Positions 9,047-17,507 of a stretch of 64,000 nt of DNA are shown here, in pieces. Source of the DNA: CAZEHO01 sp964511945 (GTDB taxonomy: Bacteria; Actinomycetota; Acidimicrobiia; Spongiisociales; UBA11373). The position numbers and the translations under genes were made by a program. Position 1 is the stretch's first letter. Every line of letters begins with the position of its first letter. The stretch lies in NCBI GenBank assembly GCA_964511945.1, contig CAZEHO010000004.1:89420-153419 (forward strand), in the 5' to 3' direction. Below the pieces are notes generated by a model. That model did no database searches, had not been told where the DNA came from, and saw only the letters and a list, made by a program, of their open reading frames with translations.

Positions 9047-9958
9047 TCACTTCCCGACCAGCGCCCGGAGGAAGAACCAGAGGTTGGCGGGACGCTCGGC
9101 GAGACGCCGGGTCAAGTAGGGGTACCAGGAATCCCCGTACGGGACGTACACCCGGACGCTGTGACCGTCGGCAAGGAGTTGCTCCTGGAGCCGCCCGCGG
9201 ATCCCGTGGAGCATCTGGAACTCGAACGGGCCCGTCCGCCGTCCGGCGAACCGTTTGGTGAGTTCGATGCGGTCGTCGTCGTGGGTAGCGATCGCCGGGA
9301 GCAGGTTCTCGGCACGCATCAGCTCGTCCAGCAACTGATCAAACGAAGCATCCACCTCACCGGGGTGACGCCACGCCACGGAATCCGGCTCGTCGTAGGC
9401 ACCCTTACACAACCGGATGTGTCCACCGATTGGTGCGATGCGGGCAAAGTCGTCGGCGGTGCGGTACAGATAGGCCTGGATTGCGAGCCCGAGATTCCGA
9501 TGTTCTCGCTGCACTCCGGTGTAGAGGTTGATCGTCGTCTCCGTGTGCGCCGACCCCTCCATGTCGATCGTGATCGTCAGGGCCAACTCGGCCGCCCGGG
9601 CCGCAAGGGCCATGAGCGATTCGGCGGCAAGGTGATCGTCGAACCCCATGCCGAGCTGGGTCAGCTTGATCGAGATGTTGGCGTCGAGTTGCTCCGCTGC
9701 GATGGACTCGAGGCACTCCAGGTAGTCGTCGCGGGCTCGCAATGCCAGGTCTCGATCGGTCACATGTTCGCCGAGGTGGTCGAGCGAGACCTGGAAGCCC
9801 CGCTCGTTGAGCCGGCGGGTGACGGCCACGGCCTCGTCCAGTGTCTCTCCGGCCACGAAGCGCATCGCAACCCTGCGGCCGAAGCGGAAACGGGTGAACA
9901 GGGCCCTGACCGCCCCGAGTCTGGTGAGGAACATGACCAGGCGACCGAGCAGGCTCAA
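9047..9958 (-). CDS. Proline dehydrogenase (monofunctional)
   Basis: This FAD enzyme oxidises proline to pyrroline-5-carboxylate. The TIM-barrel motifs are visible: SLDHLGE, ISIKLTQLGMGFDD, TIDMEGSAHTETT, HIRLCKGAYDEP, LLPAIATHD and EFQMLHGIR. At 303 residues it is the short monofunctional type, not PutA, and no P5C dehydrogenase is nearby. I chose the TTG at 9958 because GGAGGAA precedes it and it lies 16 bp after the proC stop. The ATG at 9934 is the alternative. It is placed directly after proC, which catalyses the opposing reduction. Confidence 0.9.
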   Translation of the reverse strand: MSLLGRLVMFLTRLGAVRALFTRFRFGRRVAMRFVAGETLDEAVAVTRRLNERGFQVSLDHLGEHVTDRDLALRARDDYLECLESIAAEQLDANISIKLTQLGMGFDDHLAAESLMALAARAAELALTITIDMEGSAHTETTINLYTGVQREHRNLGLAIQAYLYRTADDFARIAPIGGHIRLCKGAYDEPDSVAWRHPGEVDASFDQLLDELMRAENLLPAIATHDDDRIELTKRFAGRRTGPFEFQMLHGIRGRLQEQLLADGHSVRVYVPYGDSWYPYLTRRLAERPANLWFFLRALVGK

Positions 9959-9974
9959 CTGGCAGTTCCTCCGA

Positions 9975-10796
9975 TCACTGGGACATCCCCTTGGCACGCT
10001 CGCCGAGTTCACGCGACCGCTGAGCGGCAGCCTGGACGGCGTCTTCGACCAATGCCCGGAAGCCGCCCTGTTCGAGGATGTGGACGGCGGCGGCGGTGGT
10101 CCCACCCGGCGAGGTGACCTGAGCGCGCAGCGTTTCGGGCCCGTGATCCGATCCCCGCAGCAGGACGCCGGCGCCTTTCATCGTCTGCTCGACGAGGCGC
10201 TCGGCGGCGTGGCGGGGCAGGCCCTCGCGAATGGCGGCTTCGGTGAGCGCCTCGGCCAGAAGGAAGATGTATGCGGGCCCGGTACCGGACACCGCGGTGA
10301 CGGCATCAAGGAGATCCTCGTCGAGTTCGATGGTCTCCCCGACCGCACCCATCACCGCTTCGGCGAGTTCGACCGCGTCGGGCCCGGCGTGCTCACCACC
10401 GCACAGCGCAGTGATGGCCTCATCGAACTGAGCCGGCGTGTTGGGCATCACCCGAACCACCGGCACGTCGACTAGTGAACTCTCCAGCAAGGCGGTCGGC
10501 ACACCTGCGGCGAGCGACACGACGACCTGCTCGGTCGTGATTGCTCCCTCCACCTGGGTGAGCAGCTTCGGGACATCTCCCGGTTTCACCGCGATCACCA
10601 CGACCTGCTTGCCGGCAACACCGGAGACCGGGTCGACCAGAACCTGCAGTCCGGTGTTGGCGGCCACCTCTTCGCACCGCTCCTCGTGGCGGTCGACGAG
10701 CACGATGTCGTCGGGCTCCCATCCGGCGCGCAGCAAGCCGCCGGCGAGGACCTCGCCCATGGCTCCGGCACCGAGGATGGCAACGCTTGGATGCAT
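9975..10796 (-). CDS. proC: Pyrroline-5-carboxylate reductase
   Basis: ProC catalyses the last step of proline synthesis, NAD(P)H-dependent reduction of P5C. The protein opens with the Rossmann motif ILGAGAMGEVLAGGLL. It has the mid-domain strand QVVVIAVKPGDV, the conserved MPNTPAQ loop, and the C-terminal signature AVSGTGPAYIFLLAEAL with SPGGTTAAAVH. The length of 273 residues is standard. The ATG at 10796 is right because upstream codons lack family similarity. It heads a two-gene run with proline dehydrogenase and diverges from the FAD oxidase gene. Confidence 0.95.
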   Translation of the reverse strand: MHPSVAILGAGAMGEVLAGGLLRAGWEPDDIVLVDRHEERCEEVAANTGLQVLVDPVSGVAGKQVVVIAVKPGDVPKLLTQVEGAITTEQVVVSLAAGVPTALLESSLVDVPVVRVMPNTPAQFDEAITALCGGEHAGPDAVELAEAVMGAVGETIELDEDLLDAVTAVSGTGPAYIFLLAEALTEAAIREGLPRHAAERLVEQTMKGAGVLLRGSDHGPETLRAQVTSPGGTTAAAVHILEQGGFRALVEDAVQAAAQRSRELGERAKGMSQ

Positions 10797-10863
10797 GAGC
10801 GCTGAGTGTAGGAGTCGGCGGGGCGCGTAGCGGATTGCGTCTGCCGCGTAGGCTTGCCCTGCG

Positions 10864-12173
10864 ATGTCACCGCGGATTCGCAACTGGTCGGGCGAGCACA
10901 CCTGGCGTCCCAACGCGGTTCACCACCCTGCAGATGAGGATCAGGTAGCGGCTTCGATTCGCCGTGCCGCAGACCGCGGTGGCCGGTTGAAGCCGATCGG
11001 GGCGGCGCTCTCGTGGTCGAACACAGCCGAACCGATCACCGACGCTGTCCGATTCGACCGGATGGACCGAGTGCTGTCGGTCGATCGCGAACGCCTCGAG
11101 GTCAGACTGCAAGCCGGTGCCCGACTCGACAAGGTGAACGAAGTACTCGCCACCGAAGGAATAGCGCTAGACAACTTCGGATCGATTGTCACGCAAACGG
11201 TCGCCGGGTATCTGGGGACCGCTAGCCACGGAACAGGGGCACGCACCAACTGCTCTCGGCCGAGGTCCGCGCAATGCGCCTGGTGGACGGCCGCGGGAAC
11301 CTCCACGAGCTGAGCCCCGACCGCGAGCCGGGGTTGTTCCGAGCTGGATGCGTTCATCTCGGGTGTCTCGGGATCGTTTCGGAGGTCACCTTGGCGTGCG
11401 TCGAGGCATTCGATCTTGAGGAGGACCTGGACACGGTCGACTTCGACACTGTCCTCGAGGATCTGCCTCGCATGCTGGCCGACAATGACCATCTGAAGCT
11501 GTGGTGGCTACCTCCGAGTGACCGCTTCCTCGTCTACCGCTTCAATCGGTCGACCGCCCCGCGCACCAAGCCGGGCATCAAGGGCTTCATCGATCGCAGC
11601 GGACTGTCGGGCTTCGGCTTTGCCGGGCTCATCGGCTTGACCCGAGCCTTCCCGAGGATCACACCGGTTGTGACCAGGACGGTAGAGCGGGTCGGGTTCA
11701 CCCCTGGGGTTCGAGTTGATCGCAGCGATCGAATCATTCCCTATGCGGGCTCGATCCCAAGGCACTATGAGACCGAGTACGCCATCCCAATCGATCGGGC
11801 GTCGCAGGCTCTCGACGCCATTCGCCGTACGGTCCTCAAGGCACGTCACTATCGCGTGAACTTCCCGTTCGAGGTGCGATTCGTTGCCGCCGACGACATC
11901 CCGATGAGCCCGGCGTACGGACGCGACGTCTGCTTCCTCGGCGCCTACGTCGCCAGCCGGAAGTGGGCCGGCGGATACTTCTCTGATTTCGAGGCACTGA
12001 TCGCCGGCTTCGAGGGCCGTCCTCACTGGGGGAAGACGTTCAGTCGTACCGCATCAGAGCTGCGCTCGCTGTATCCCGAGTACGACGAGTTCGATTCGCA
12101 GCGCAGGACCTGCGATCCGGCAGGCGTGTTCCGCAATCCCTTCGTAGACCGGGTGTTCGACCTGCAGGGTTGA
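10864..12173 (+). pseudogene. FAD-binding oxidase of the gulonolactone/alditol oxidase type, one frameshift
   Basis: The two halves of one VAO-type flavoprotein lie in different frames. The first (from 10864) has the FAD-binding start NWSGEHTWRPNAVHHP, the RLKPIGAALSWSN region and TVAGYLGTASHGTGA, where the His is the usual flavin-attachment position in this family. Near 11249 the frame changes. Inserting one C after ACCAA restores TNLLSAEVRAMRLVDGRGN. The second half runs to 12173 and ends RTCDPAGVFRNPFVDRVF, a typical C-terminus. The restored protein is about 436 residues. It is either a recently broken gene or a base-call error. The substrate is likely a sugar lactone or alditol but is unknown. 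Confidence 0.8.
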
Positions 12174-12188
12174 CCCAAGCGGGCGGGA

Positions 12189-12425
12189 CTAACGGCTTGC
12201 GGATCGCTCCCACACCAGGTGCTCGATTCCGCTCCGTTCGATCGGATCGAGCCGCGGCGACATCCCGAGGCGCCGGGCAAGCGCCTCGGAGCGCTCGTTA
12301 TGGACAGCAATGTCGGCGATCAGCGGGTCCAGCTCGAGATCGTCGAACCCGTGCTCCATCACCCGAGAGGCAGCCTCGGTGGCGGAGCCCCGACCCCAGT
12401 GGGTGCGGACGAAGTGCCACCCCAT
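12189..12425 (-). pseudogene. GNAT acetyltransferase remnant (C-terminal half)
   Basis: The 78 readable residues match the acetyl-CoA-binding half of a RimJ/RimL-type GNAT: GWHFVRTHWGRGSATEAASR (motif A), then IADIAVHNERSEALARRLGM (motif B). A stop codon lies seven codons upstream in frame, and I could not find the N-terminal 70-80 residues in any frame within 250 bp, so the gene looks truncated. It faces the broken FAD oxidase tail to tail and starts the degenerate region that runs to 14.1 kb. Confidence 0.65.
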
Positions 12426-12679
12426 CTCGATTTCGAGCAGTATTCAGTAACTCGCGGAAGATGGCCCTCCTCGAGCATGTAGTGCCTTCGGTCGGAGAAT
12501 CGCCTAGCTAAGCGTTGGGACCACAATCACACGTCGAATCAGGATCACCGACAGTAGGCCCTACGGGGTCGAACAGGTCAAGTGGAAAGAGACGGTTGGA
12601 AGGTTTCTGTAGGGGTCCCGAGAAACCGGATCACCTCTCCATGCCTACTGAGGCTCCGGCAAGGGGCCCGGGGCGACAC
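12426..12679. other. Intergenic stretch with no recognisable gene
   Basis: About 250 bp between the GNAT remnant and the lipoprotein gene. All frames are short, codon bias is poor and G+C is lower than in the neighbours. It may hold decayed acetyltransferase sequence, but nothing can be aligned by eye. Confidence 0.5.
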
Positions 12680-12994
12680 TCAGCCGGATTCACCGAAACG
12701 TTGATATGCCTCGGCGCAGGCTCGGTCCCAGCCAGCTTCTCCGGTCCAGTAGAACTCAAACGATCTGAACTCGAAGTCGTCGGGGGAGAACAGTTCTGAG
12801 CCAACACCCGGTTGCCCGGCCTCACCGAGCTCGATGCCTACCTGCCCGTGCAGATCTCTGTTCCTATTGCACCAATCCTCCGCATCCTCGGAGAGGGACG
12901 GGAGCGTCTGCTCATCGGACGGAGATGAGTCACCGCTGCTGCATGCAGCAGCGAAGACGATCAGGGTCGCGATGACGACAATGGCACGGTTCAC
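12680..12994 (-). CDS. Putative lipoprotein, 104 aa
   Basis: A GTG at 12994, preceded by GGGAGG, starts a lipoprotein signal (RAIVVIATLIVFAAAC) with the lipobox Cys near residue 18. A Ser/Asp-rich linker follows, then an acidic mature region containing EDWCNRNRDLHGQVG and ending near EAYQRFGES. Two further Cys (DWCNRN and DRACAEA) could pair. The frame stays open upstream to 13147, but those residues look unrelated to a signal peptide. Function unknown. Confidence 0.6.
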   Translation of the reverse strand: MNRAIVVIATLIVFAAACSSGDSSPSDEQTLPSLSEDAEDWCNRNRDLHGQVGIELGEAGQPGVGSELFSPDDFEFRSFEFYWTGEAGWDRACAEAYQRFGESG

Positions 12995-13191
12995 GGTCTC
13001 CCTCCCGAGTGCGGCTCGCGCCATCCTGTCATGTCGAACCGGAGACTCCAAGGCCACCGGTTGCGTTCCTCCAACTGCCAACTGCAACCTCGGTATCGGC
13101 TGCGGCCTGTCGCAACAGGTGGTGATCTGGTGGCACGCCGGCACCATCGGTCCAGCGCCAACTCACAGGATCGATCCGAGATGAAACCGAG

Positions 13192-13212
13192 TCGCAGCGA
13201 AGTCCTGACAGG
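13192..13212 (+). repeat. 21-bp direct repeat, copy 1
   Basis: The 21 bases beginning TCGCAGCGAAGTCCTGA are identical to 13792-13812. The start points are exactly 600 bp apart, and weaker similarity extends upstream. The element at 13350-13521 lies between the two copies. Confidence 0.85.
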
Positions 13213-13349
13213 ATTCTGAGGGGCTTGACTTGTCGTTTGGTGCTCGCATACCGCGATTGCGCCGACTGTCTACGGGCTGAGGGGACAGTCCGCCAGACTT
13301 GATCTGGGCTTGTTTCACCCGGCGCAGGCGGGCACCAGGAATCAGTGAG

Positions 13350-13521
13350 CTAGTGCCACGTCACAAAACGTTTGGCGGGTTCAGGTGCGGCTCAGGACGC
13401 CTCCGGCTGTGTCCTCGCCCTTGACGCACGCATCCGAGTGCGCCTGCGGGACTGCGTCCTTGCCGGGCGACGCCCTGAGCTCGCCCTGAAACCTCGCCAA
13501 CGTTATGAGACACGGCACTAG
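13350..13521 (+). mobile_element. 172-bp MITE-like element with imperfect inverted ends, copy 1
   Basis: Both ends read CTAGTGCC inward, and the similarity extends about 27 bases as an imperfect inverted repeat (left ...AAAACGTTTGGCG, right on the opposite strand ...ATAACGTTGGCG). The interior is non-coding. A second copy in opposite orientation lies at 30797-30963 and matches along its whole length at roughly three quarters identity by eye. The G-C pair near the inner end of the arms here is C-G in the other copy, so the arms change together. An internal hairpin CGCAC/GTGCG has a counterpart in the other copy. It could be a MITE or a structured RNA or terminator repeat. Confidence 0.7.
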
Positions 13522-13791
13522 GCGTACGCTTCGCGTCGATTCACAGCTTCAGTCGGCTGCTACTCAACCCGAGAGCTTCGCCAGCCTGAACGGAAGCACA
13601 GCGAACTTCTGAAAGGGGTGCTGAGGCACTACACCCGCGGCCCATCGACCTCGCCATCGAGCTCGGCCGATCCTGATCCTCTCGCGGGTCGGCTGTGCCG
13701 GAGAAGGGGTCGATCGCGCACTGGCTCAACCTGAGATGGCTGAGCGGTGTCTCAACGGGATCGGTGCCAAGCCGAAGCGAATCGCAGCGAA

Positions 13792-13812
13792 GTCCTGACA
13801 GGGGTCCCGACA
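13792..13812 (+). repeat. 21-bp direct repeat, copy 2
   Basis: Identical to 13192-13212. It abuts the point where RidA-like coding sequence on the minus strand ends, so it marks a likely rearrangement joint. Confidence 0.85.
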
Positions 13813-13937
13813 TTGCCCTCGGAGTCGATCCCAACCTGACCGGAGATGTGAACCAGGTATTGAGAGGACGATCTCACAACGTGGTGATAGAGAGGCCGAG
13901 CTGCCAAACCCGCTGGGTTCATCCTTTGGATTTCCAT
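13806..13937 (-). pseudogene. RidA/YjgF family N-terminal fragment
   Basis: About 43 residues resemble the start of a RidA-family protein (enamine/imine deaminase): MNPAGLAARPLYHHVVR, then YLVHISGQVGIDSEGNVG, the usual first strand pair. Family similarity stops at 13812, exactly where the 21-bp repeat begins, and the rest of the domain (about 80 residues) is missing. Codons upstream of the Met at 13937 look unrelated. I read it as a gene cut by recombination. Confidence 0.55.
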
Positions 13938-14135
13938 GAAGGGACGGTAGTCAGGGATGAGCCTCTCGGTGGCGCAACCTTCCCTCCGACAAGCCATCGT
14001 GGGATGGCCAGCGTTCGGAATGTGCCCGGAGCCCGGTTCGATACGTGGTGCCCGGGAAATCAACTCGCGCAACCACCGGATTCGGCTTCGGGCCCCGTAA
14101 CCCGCTGACGACCAATCACCCGGGGCGGCGACCAC

Positions 14136-15827
14136 TCAGCCGTGGTCGCGGATCACCGTGATGAACTGGTCGCCGTACCGTTCCAGCTTGGTAGGACCCA
14201 CCCCAGACACGGCCAGCAGTTCGGCGTCTGTCTTCGGCCGCGCCGCCGTCATCTCCAGGAGGGTGGCATCGCTGAACACCACGTACGCCGGCACACCGCG
14301 TTCATCGGCCAGCCGTTTGCGCAGGTCGCGCAGGGCCTCGAACAGCGGTGTGCCACGGAGATCATCGGTTGCCGGGCGGGTTCCCGGGATCGACAGGCCG
14401 AGGGTGTCCGCCGCCCGGGGCCGGGCCAGACCTTCGAGTACATCGGCGTCGGTGCAAACGTCACAGGAGGTCGCGCAGCGATCGATCTGCTCCCCGAAGT
14501 GCGCGGCGACCGTCTGGTGGCGGCAGGAGGACCCGTCGGCCCAATGGAACATCGCCCGAATCTGGCGGCTGTGGAACTCTGCGGTTTCCTCGCCGGACAT
14601 CATCCGGTCCAGGTTGATCACGTCGGCCCATGAGTAGAAGAGAATGCAGTCGCTGTCGACACCGTCGCGGCCGGCCCTGCCGATCTCCTGGTAGTAGCCC
14701 TCGATCGATTTCGGCATGTCGCGGTGGATGACGAACCGTACGTTCGACTTGTCGATCCCCATGCCGAAGGCGACGGTGGCACACACGACCTCCACGTCAT
14801 CTCGGATGAAGGCGTCTTGCACCGCGGTGCGCTCCTCGGCCCCCATCCCGGCGTGATAGGCAGCCGCAGGGATCCCGAGACTCCGAAGGTATTCCGCGGT
14901 CGATTCGGCGGCCTTGCGCGACAGCGTGTACACGATCCCGCTGTCACCTCTCCGAGCCAGGCAGAGCCTGCCGATGGAGTCCTTCACTCGAACCCTGCGG
15001 CCGCCGTGCTCGCCCTTCTTGATCGCCGAGATCCGGAGGCCGGGGCGGAAGAAGGTCCCCCGGAATCCCACCGGATCGACGAGGCCGAGCTGGCCTTCGA
15101 TATCCCGGGTCACCTCAGGGGTGGCGGTGGCCGTCAGTGCCAGGACCGGAACGCCGAACCGGGGCTTGAGACCGCGCAGGTTCCGATACGCAGGTCGGAA
15201 GTCATGACCCCACTGAGAGATGCAATGCGCCTCGTCGACGGCGATGAGCCGCAGATCCACATCGTCGAGAGCCCACCCGACCGAGGCCTCGAGCCCTTCC
15301 GGAGCGGCGTACACGATCTCGTACTCCCCGCGCCGCAGCGCGGCGACCCGACGGCTGCGCTCGTCCGGTTCGATGCTCGAGTTGAGGAAGGTCGCCCGCA
15401 TGCCCATCTCATCGAGGGCGTCTACCTGGTCCTTCATGAGCGCAATTAGCGGTGAGACGACGAGGGTCGTGCCCCCCAGGATCCGGGCCGCCATTTGAAA
15501 GGTGAGTGACTTCCCGGCACCGGTCGGCATGATCCCCACGGTGTCGCGCCCGGCCAGGACCGCCTCGACGATCTCGCGCTGTCCGGGCCGGAACGACGAG
15601 AACCCGAAGACATCGCGCAGGGACGGTTCCACAGCGGCCAGACGTCGCTCGACCAGAGCGTCGGCGAGATACCTGATCTCGGCAACCACGTCCTGCGAGA
15701 ACAGGTCGGGCTCCTCCGGCCACCGCCGGCGCAACGCGGTGAGGACGGCCCCCGCAGCATGGAGGTCGTCCTCACCGAGGTACTCCCGGAGACTGGCGAT
15801 GTCGTCGGCGACGGCAGGACCGAACAC
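14136..15827 (-). CDS. recQ: RecQ family ATP-dependent DNA helicase
   Basis: A 3'-5' superfamily 2 helicase of 563 residues. After an N-terminal extension of about 70 residues it shows FRPGQREIVEAVLAGRD, Walker A PTGAGKS, motif II DEAHCISQWGHDFRP, LALTATATPEV, and a second RecA domain with AYHAGMGAEER, ATVAFGMGIDKSNVRFVIH and QEIGRAGRDG. The zinc site (Cys near CRHQ and CATSCDVC) and a C-terminal HRDC domain (ELLAVSGVGPTKLERYG) complete it. The N-terminal extension is unlike E. coli RecQ. It lies 21 bp downstream of the ABC permease gene on the same strand. Confidence 0.93.
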   Translation of the reverse strand: MFGPAVADDIASLREYLGEDDLHAAGAVLTALRRRWPEEPDLFSQDVVAEIRYLADALVERRLAAVEPSLRDVFGFSSFRPGQREIVEAVLAGRDTVGIMPTGAGKSLTFQMAARILGGTTLVVSPLIALMKDQVDALDEMGMRATFLNSSIEPDERSRRVAALRRGEYEIVYAAPEGLEASVGWALDDVDLRLIAVDEAHCISQWGHDFRPAYRNLRGLKPRFGVPVLALTATATPEVTRDIEGQLGLVDPVGFRGTFFRPGLRISAIKKGEHGGRRVRVKDSIGRLCLARRGDSGIVYTLSRKAAESTAEYLRSLGIPAAAYHAGMGAEERTAVQDAFIRDDVEVVCATVAFGMGIDKSNVRFVIHRDMPKSIEGYYQEIGRAGRDGVDSDCILFYSWADVINLDRMMSGEETAEFHSRQIRAMFHWADGSSCRHQTVAAHFGEQIDRCATSCDVCTDADVLEGLARPRAADTLGLSIPGTRPATDDLRGTPLFEALRDLRKRLADERGVPAYVVFSDATLLEMTAARPKTDAELLAVSGVGPTKLERYGDQFITVIRDHG

Positions 15828-15848
15828 GGGAGCGAGGGTATCTGGGGT

Positions 15849-17507
15849 TCACCCGGTCTGGCGCAGGTCCCTTCGGTCGAACAGCACGATTGCCGCCCCG
15901 AACAGCACCACACAGAGGCCTGCCAGGACGCCCGCGTGACCCCAATGCATGCCGTTGTTGAGCGGGTCGCTGGTGAGGAAGTAGTAGAAGGGCGACCACT
16001 TGGCGATCCCGGCCAACTGATCACTCAGCGGCAGGAAGGCGTTCATGATGTAGAACGCCAGCGCCACTCCGGCTGCTCCGAACGCTGCGGTCTTCGCTCG
16101 TCCGGTGGCGGCACTGATCGCCAGAGCCAGCAGACCGAAGGCCAGGCTGAGCAGCGTGGCAAGGACCGTGGTGGCCGCCACCTTCCAGTAACCGAGCCCG
16201 AGACCTCCGGCGAGCGAACCCAACATCGTGCCGATCCAGGTGAGGACTCCCAGAATCGCCGCGATCGCCACCATGGCGACCGTCTTCTCAACCAGCACCC
16301 GGCGCCGGGTGATCGGATTGGCCAGCAGCAGGCCCATGGTGCGCTGGGCTTCTTCGCCGGCCAGCGCCTTCGACCCCATGATGACGGTGACCACGATCAT
16401 CGCCACCGGAACGGTCAGCGAGAACATCTCGGTCTGGTACCAGCCTTCCGGAGTCGCCATGTCGGCGAAGCCGATCATGGCGAGCAGCGCCTCGGGGAAC
16501 TGGTCGGCGAAGTCTGCGATCACGTGGTCGATCAGACGGAAGAACGGCCCGATGAACACTGCCATCAGCACCAGCATGTAGCCGACGACGATCGTCAAGG
16601 TCTGGTGATCGGAGATCGCCTTGGCGCCGACCCGGGACACCCGGGCAGATCCGGCGATCTTCTCCATGATCTTCTGGGTCCGCGGGTTCGCCCGCAGCCG
16701 GTCGAGCATGGTGACCGCGGTACCGCGCTCTTTGAGGTCGCGGCGGCGCACCCCGAGCACGGCCACGGACCCGAGCACTGCAATCCCGGCGAACAGCACG
16801 GCCAGGTGCCCCCAATCGATCCCGCGGGTCACCGGACTGCCGGCGTCGTAGTAGTACCAGGGGAACGCCTTGGCGACGTCGGCCCAGCCCTCCACCAAGG
16901 GCAGGATGCCCACAATGATGAACGAGAAGACCATGAGTCCGGCGGTGATGCCGGAGGCCATGGTGCGGTTCCCGGTCCAGGCGCCGATCGCCATCGACAT
17001 GGTCCCGAAGAACACCGATACCACGAACATGTGGAACACCAGCGCTCCGACGTGCATCCGGCTGACGTCGGCCCCGATCGCGGCCGGAACCAGCATCCCG
17101 ACGCCCCAGAGCAGCAGGGCCCCGGCGGCCATCAGCACGACCATCGAGCCTGCTTTCGCCAGCAGCACCTGCATGCGGCTGCGGGGGTTGCCGAGCAGCA
17201 GGCCGATCGTGCCGTTGCGCTCCTCGCCGGCGATCGACGCCGAGCCCATCGACAGCGCCAGCGACGCCAGGACGAGGGCTCCGTACGAGGAGTAGATGGC
17301 GCCGTACGCCAGGGCGGTGGCGTCGGCATCCTCACCGATGTTCATCAGGGCTCGCCACGCCTCCGGCATCTCGTGGAAGACGCTCAGGTCGATGTCCTGG
17401 TAGGCGGCCATGCCGAACCAGAGCATCAGGCCCATCCCGAAGGCGCCGATGGTGATCCCCTTCCAGCGGTCGAGGATCGTCTTGGTGAAGACGTTGGCCA
17501 GCAGCAT
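15849..17507 (-). CDS. ABC-2 type exporter permease, two-repeat form
   Basis: The 552-residue membrane protein has about 12 hydrophobic segments in two repeats, each starting with a cytoplasmic stretch near a GEERNGTIGLLLGNPRSR-type or GEEAQRTMGLLLANPITR motif typical of ABC-2 permeases. Its start overlaps the ATPase stop by one base (TGATG), and the order TetR-ATPase-permease suggests one regulated exporter operon. The substrate is unknown. Similar systems in Actinobacteria export lipids or toxic compounds. Confidence 0.85.
   Translation of the reverse strand: MLLANVFTKTILDRWKGITIGAFGMGLMLWFGMAAYQDIDLSVFHEMPEAWRALMNIGEDADATALAYGAIYSSYGALVLASLALSMGSASIAGEERNGTIGLLLGNPRSRMQVLLAKAGSMVVLMAAGALLLWGVGMLVPAAIGADVSRMHVGALVFHMFVVSVFFGTMSMAIGAWTGNRTMASGITAGLMVFSFIIVGILPLVEGWADVAKAFPWYYYDAGSPVTRGIDWGHLAVLFAGIAVLGSVAVLGVRRRDLKERGTAVTMLDRLRANPRTQKIMEKIAGSARVSRVGAKAISDHQTLTIVVGYMLVLMAVFIGPFFRLIDHVIADFADQFPEALLAMIGFADMATPEGWYQTEMFSLTVPVAMIVVTVIMGSKALAGEEAQRTMGLLLANPITRRRVLVEKTVAMVAIAAILGVLTWIGTMLGSLAGGLGLGYWKVAATTVLATLLSLAFGLLALAISAATGRAKTAAFGAAGVALAFYIMNAFLPLSDQLAGIAKWSPFYYFLTSDPLNNGMHWGHAGVLAGLCVVLFGAAIVLFDRRDLRQTG

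Larger units (their letters stand above)
12995..14135. other. Degenerate region: repeats, inverted-end element and a RidA fragment, no intact gene
   Basis: Over 1.1 kb no frame shows convincing coding character along its length. The stretch holds two copies of a 21-bp direct repeat exactly 600 bp apart (13192 and 13792), a 172-bp element with inverted termini (13350-13521), an inverted repeat GACTGTC/GACAGTC at 13264-13290, and a RidA fragment on the minus strand. It reads as a scar of past rearrangements lying just downstream of recQ (recQ ends at 14136). Confidence 0.7.

Noticed and set aside
13264..13290. Inverted repeat GACTGTC/GACAGTC with a 13-base loop
   Set aside because: The arms are only 7 bp and there is no gene context to give it a function.
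13541..13834. 97-codon minus-strand frame
   Set aside because: No family feature, overlaps the repeat and RidA remnant, and codon use is poor.
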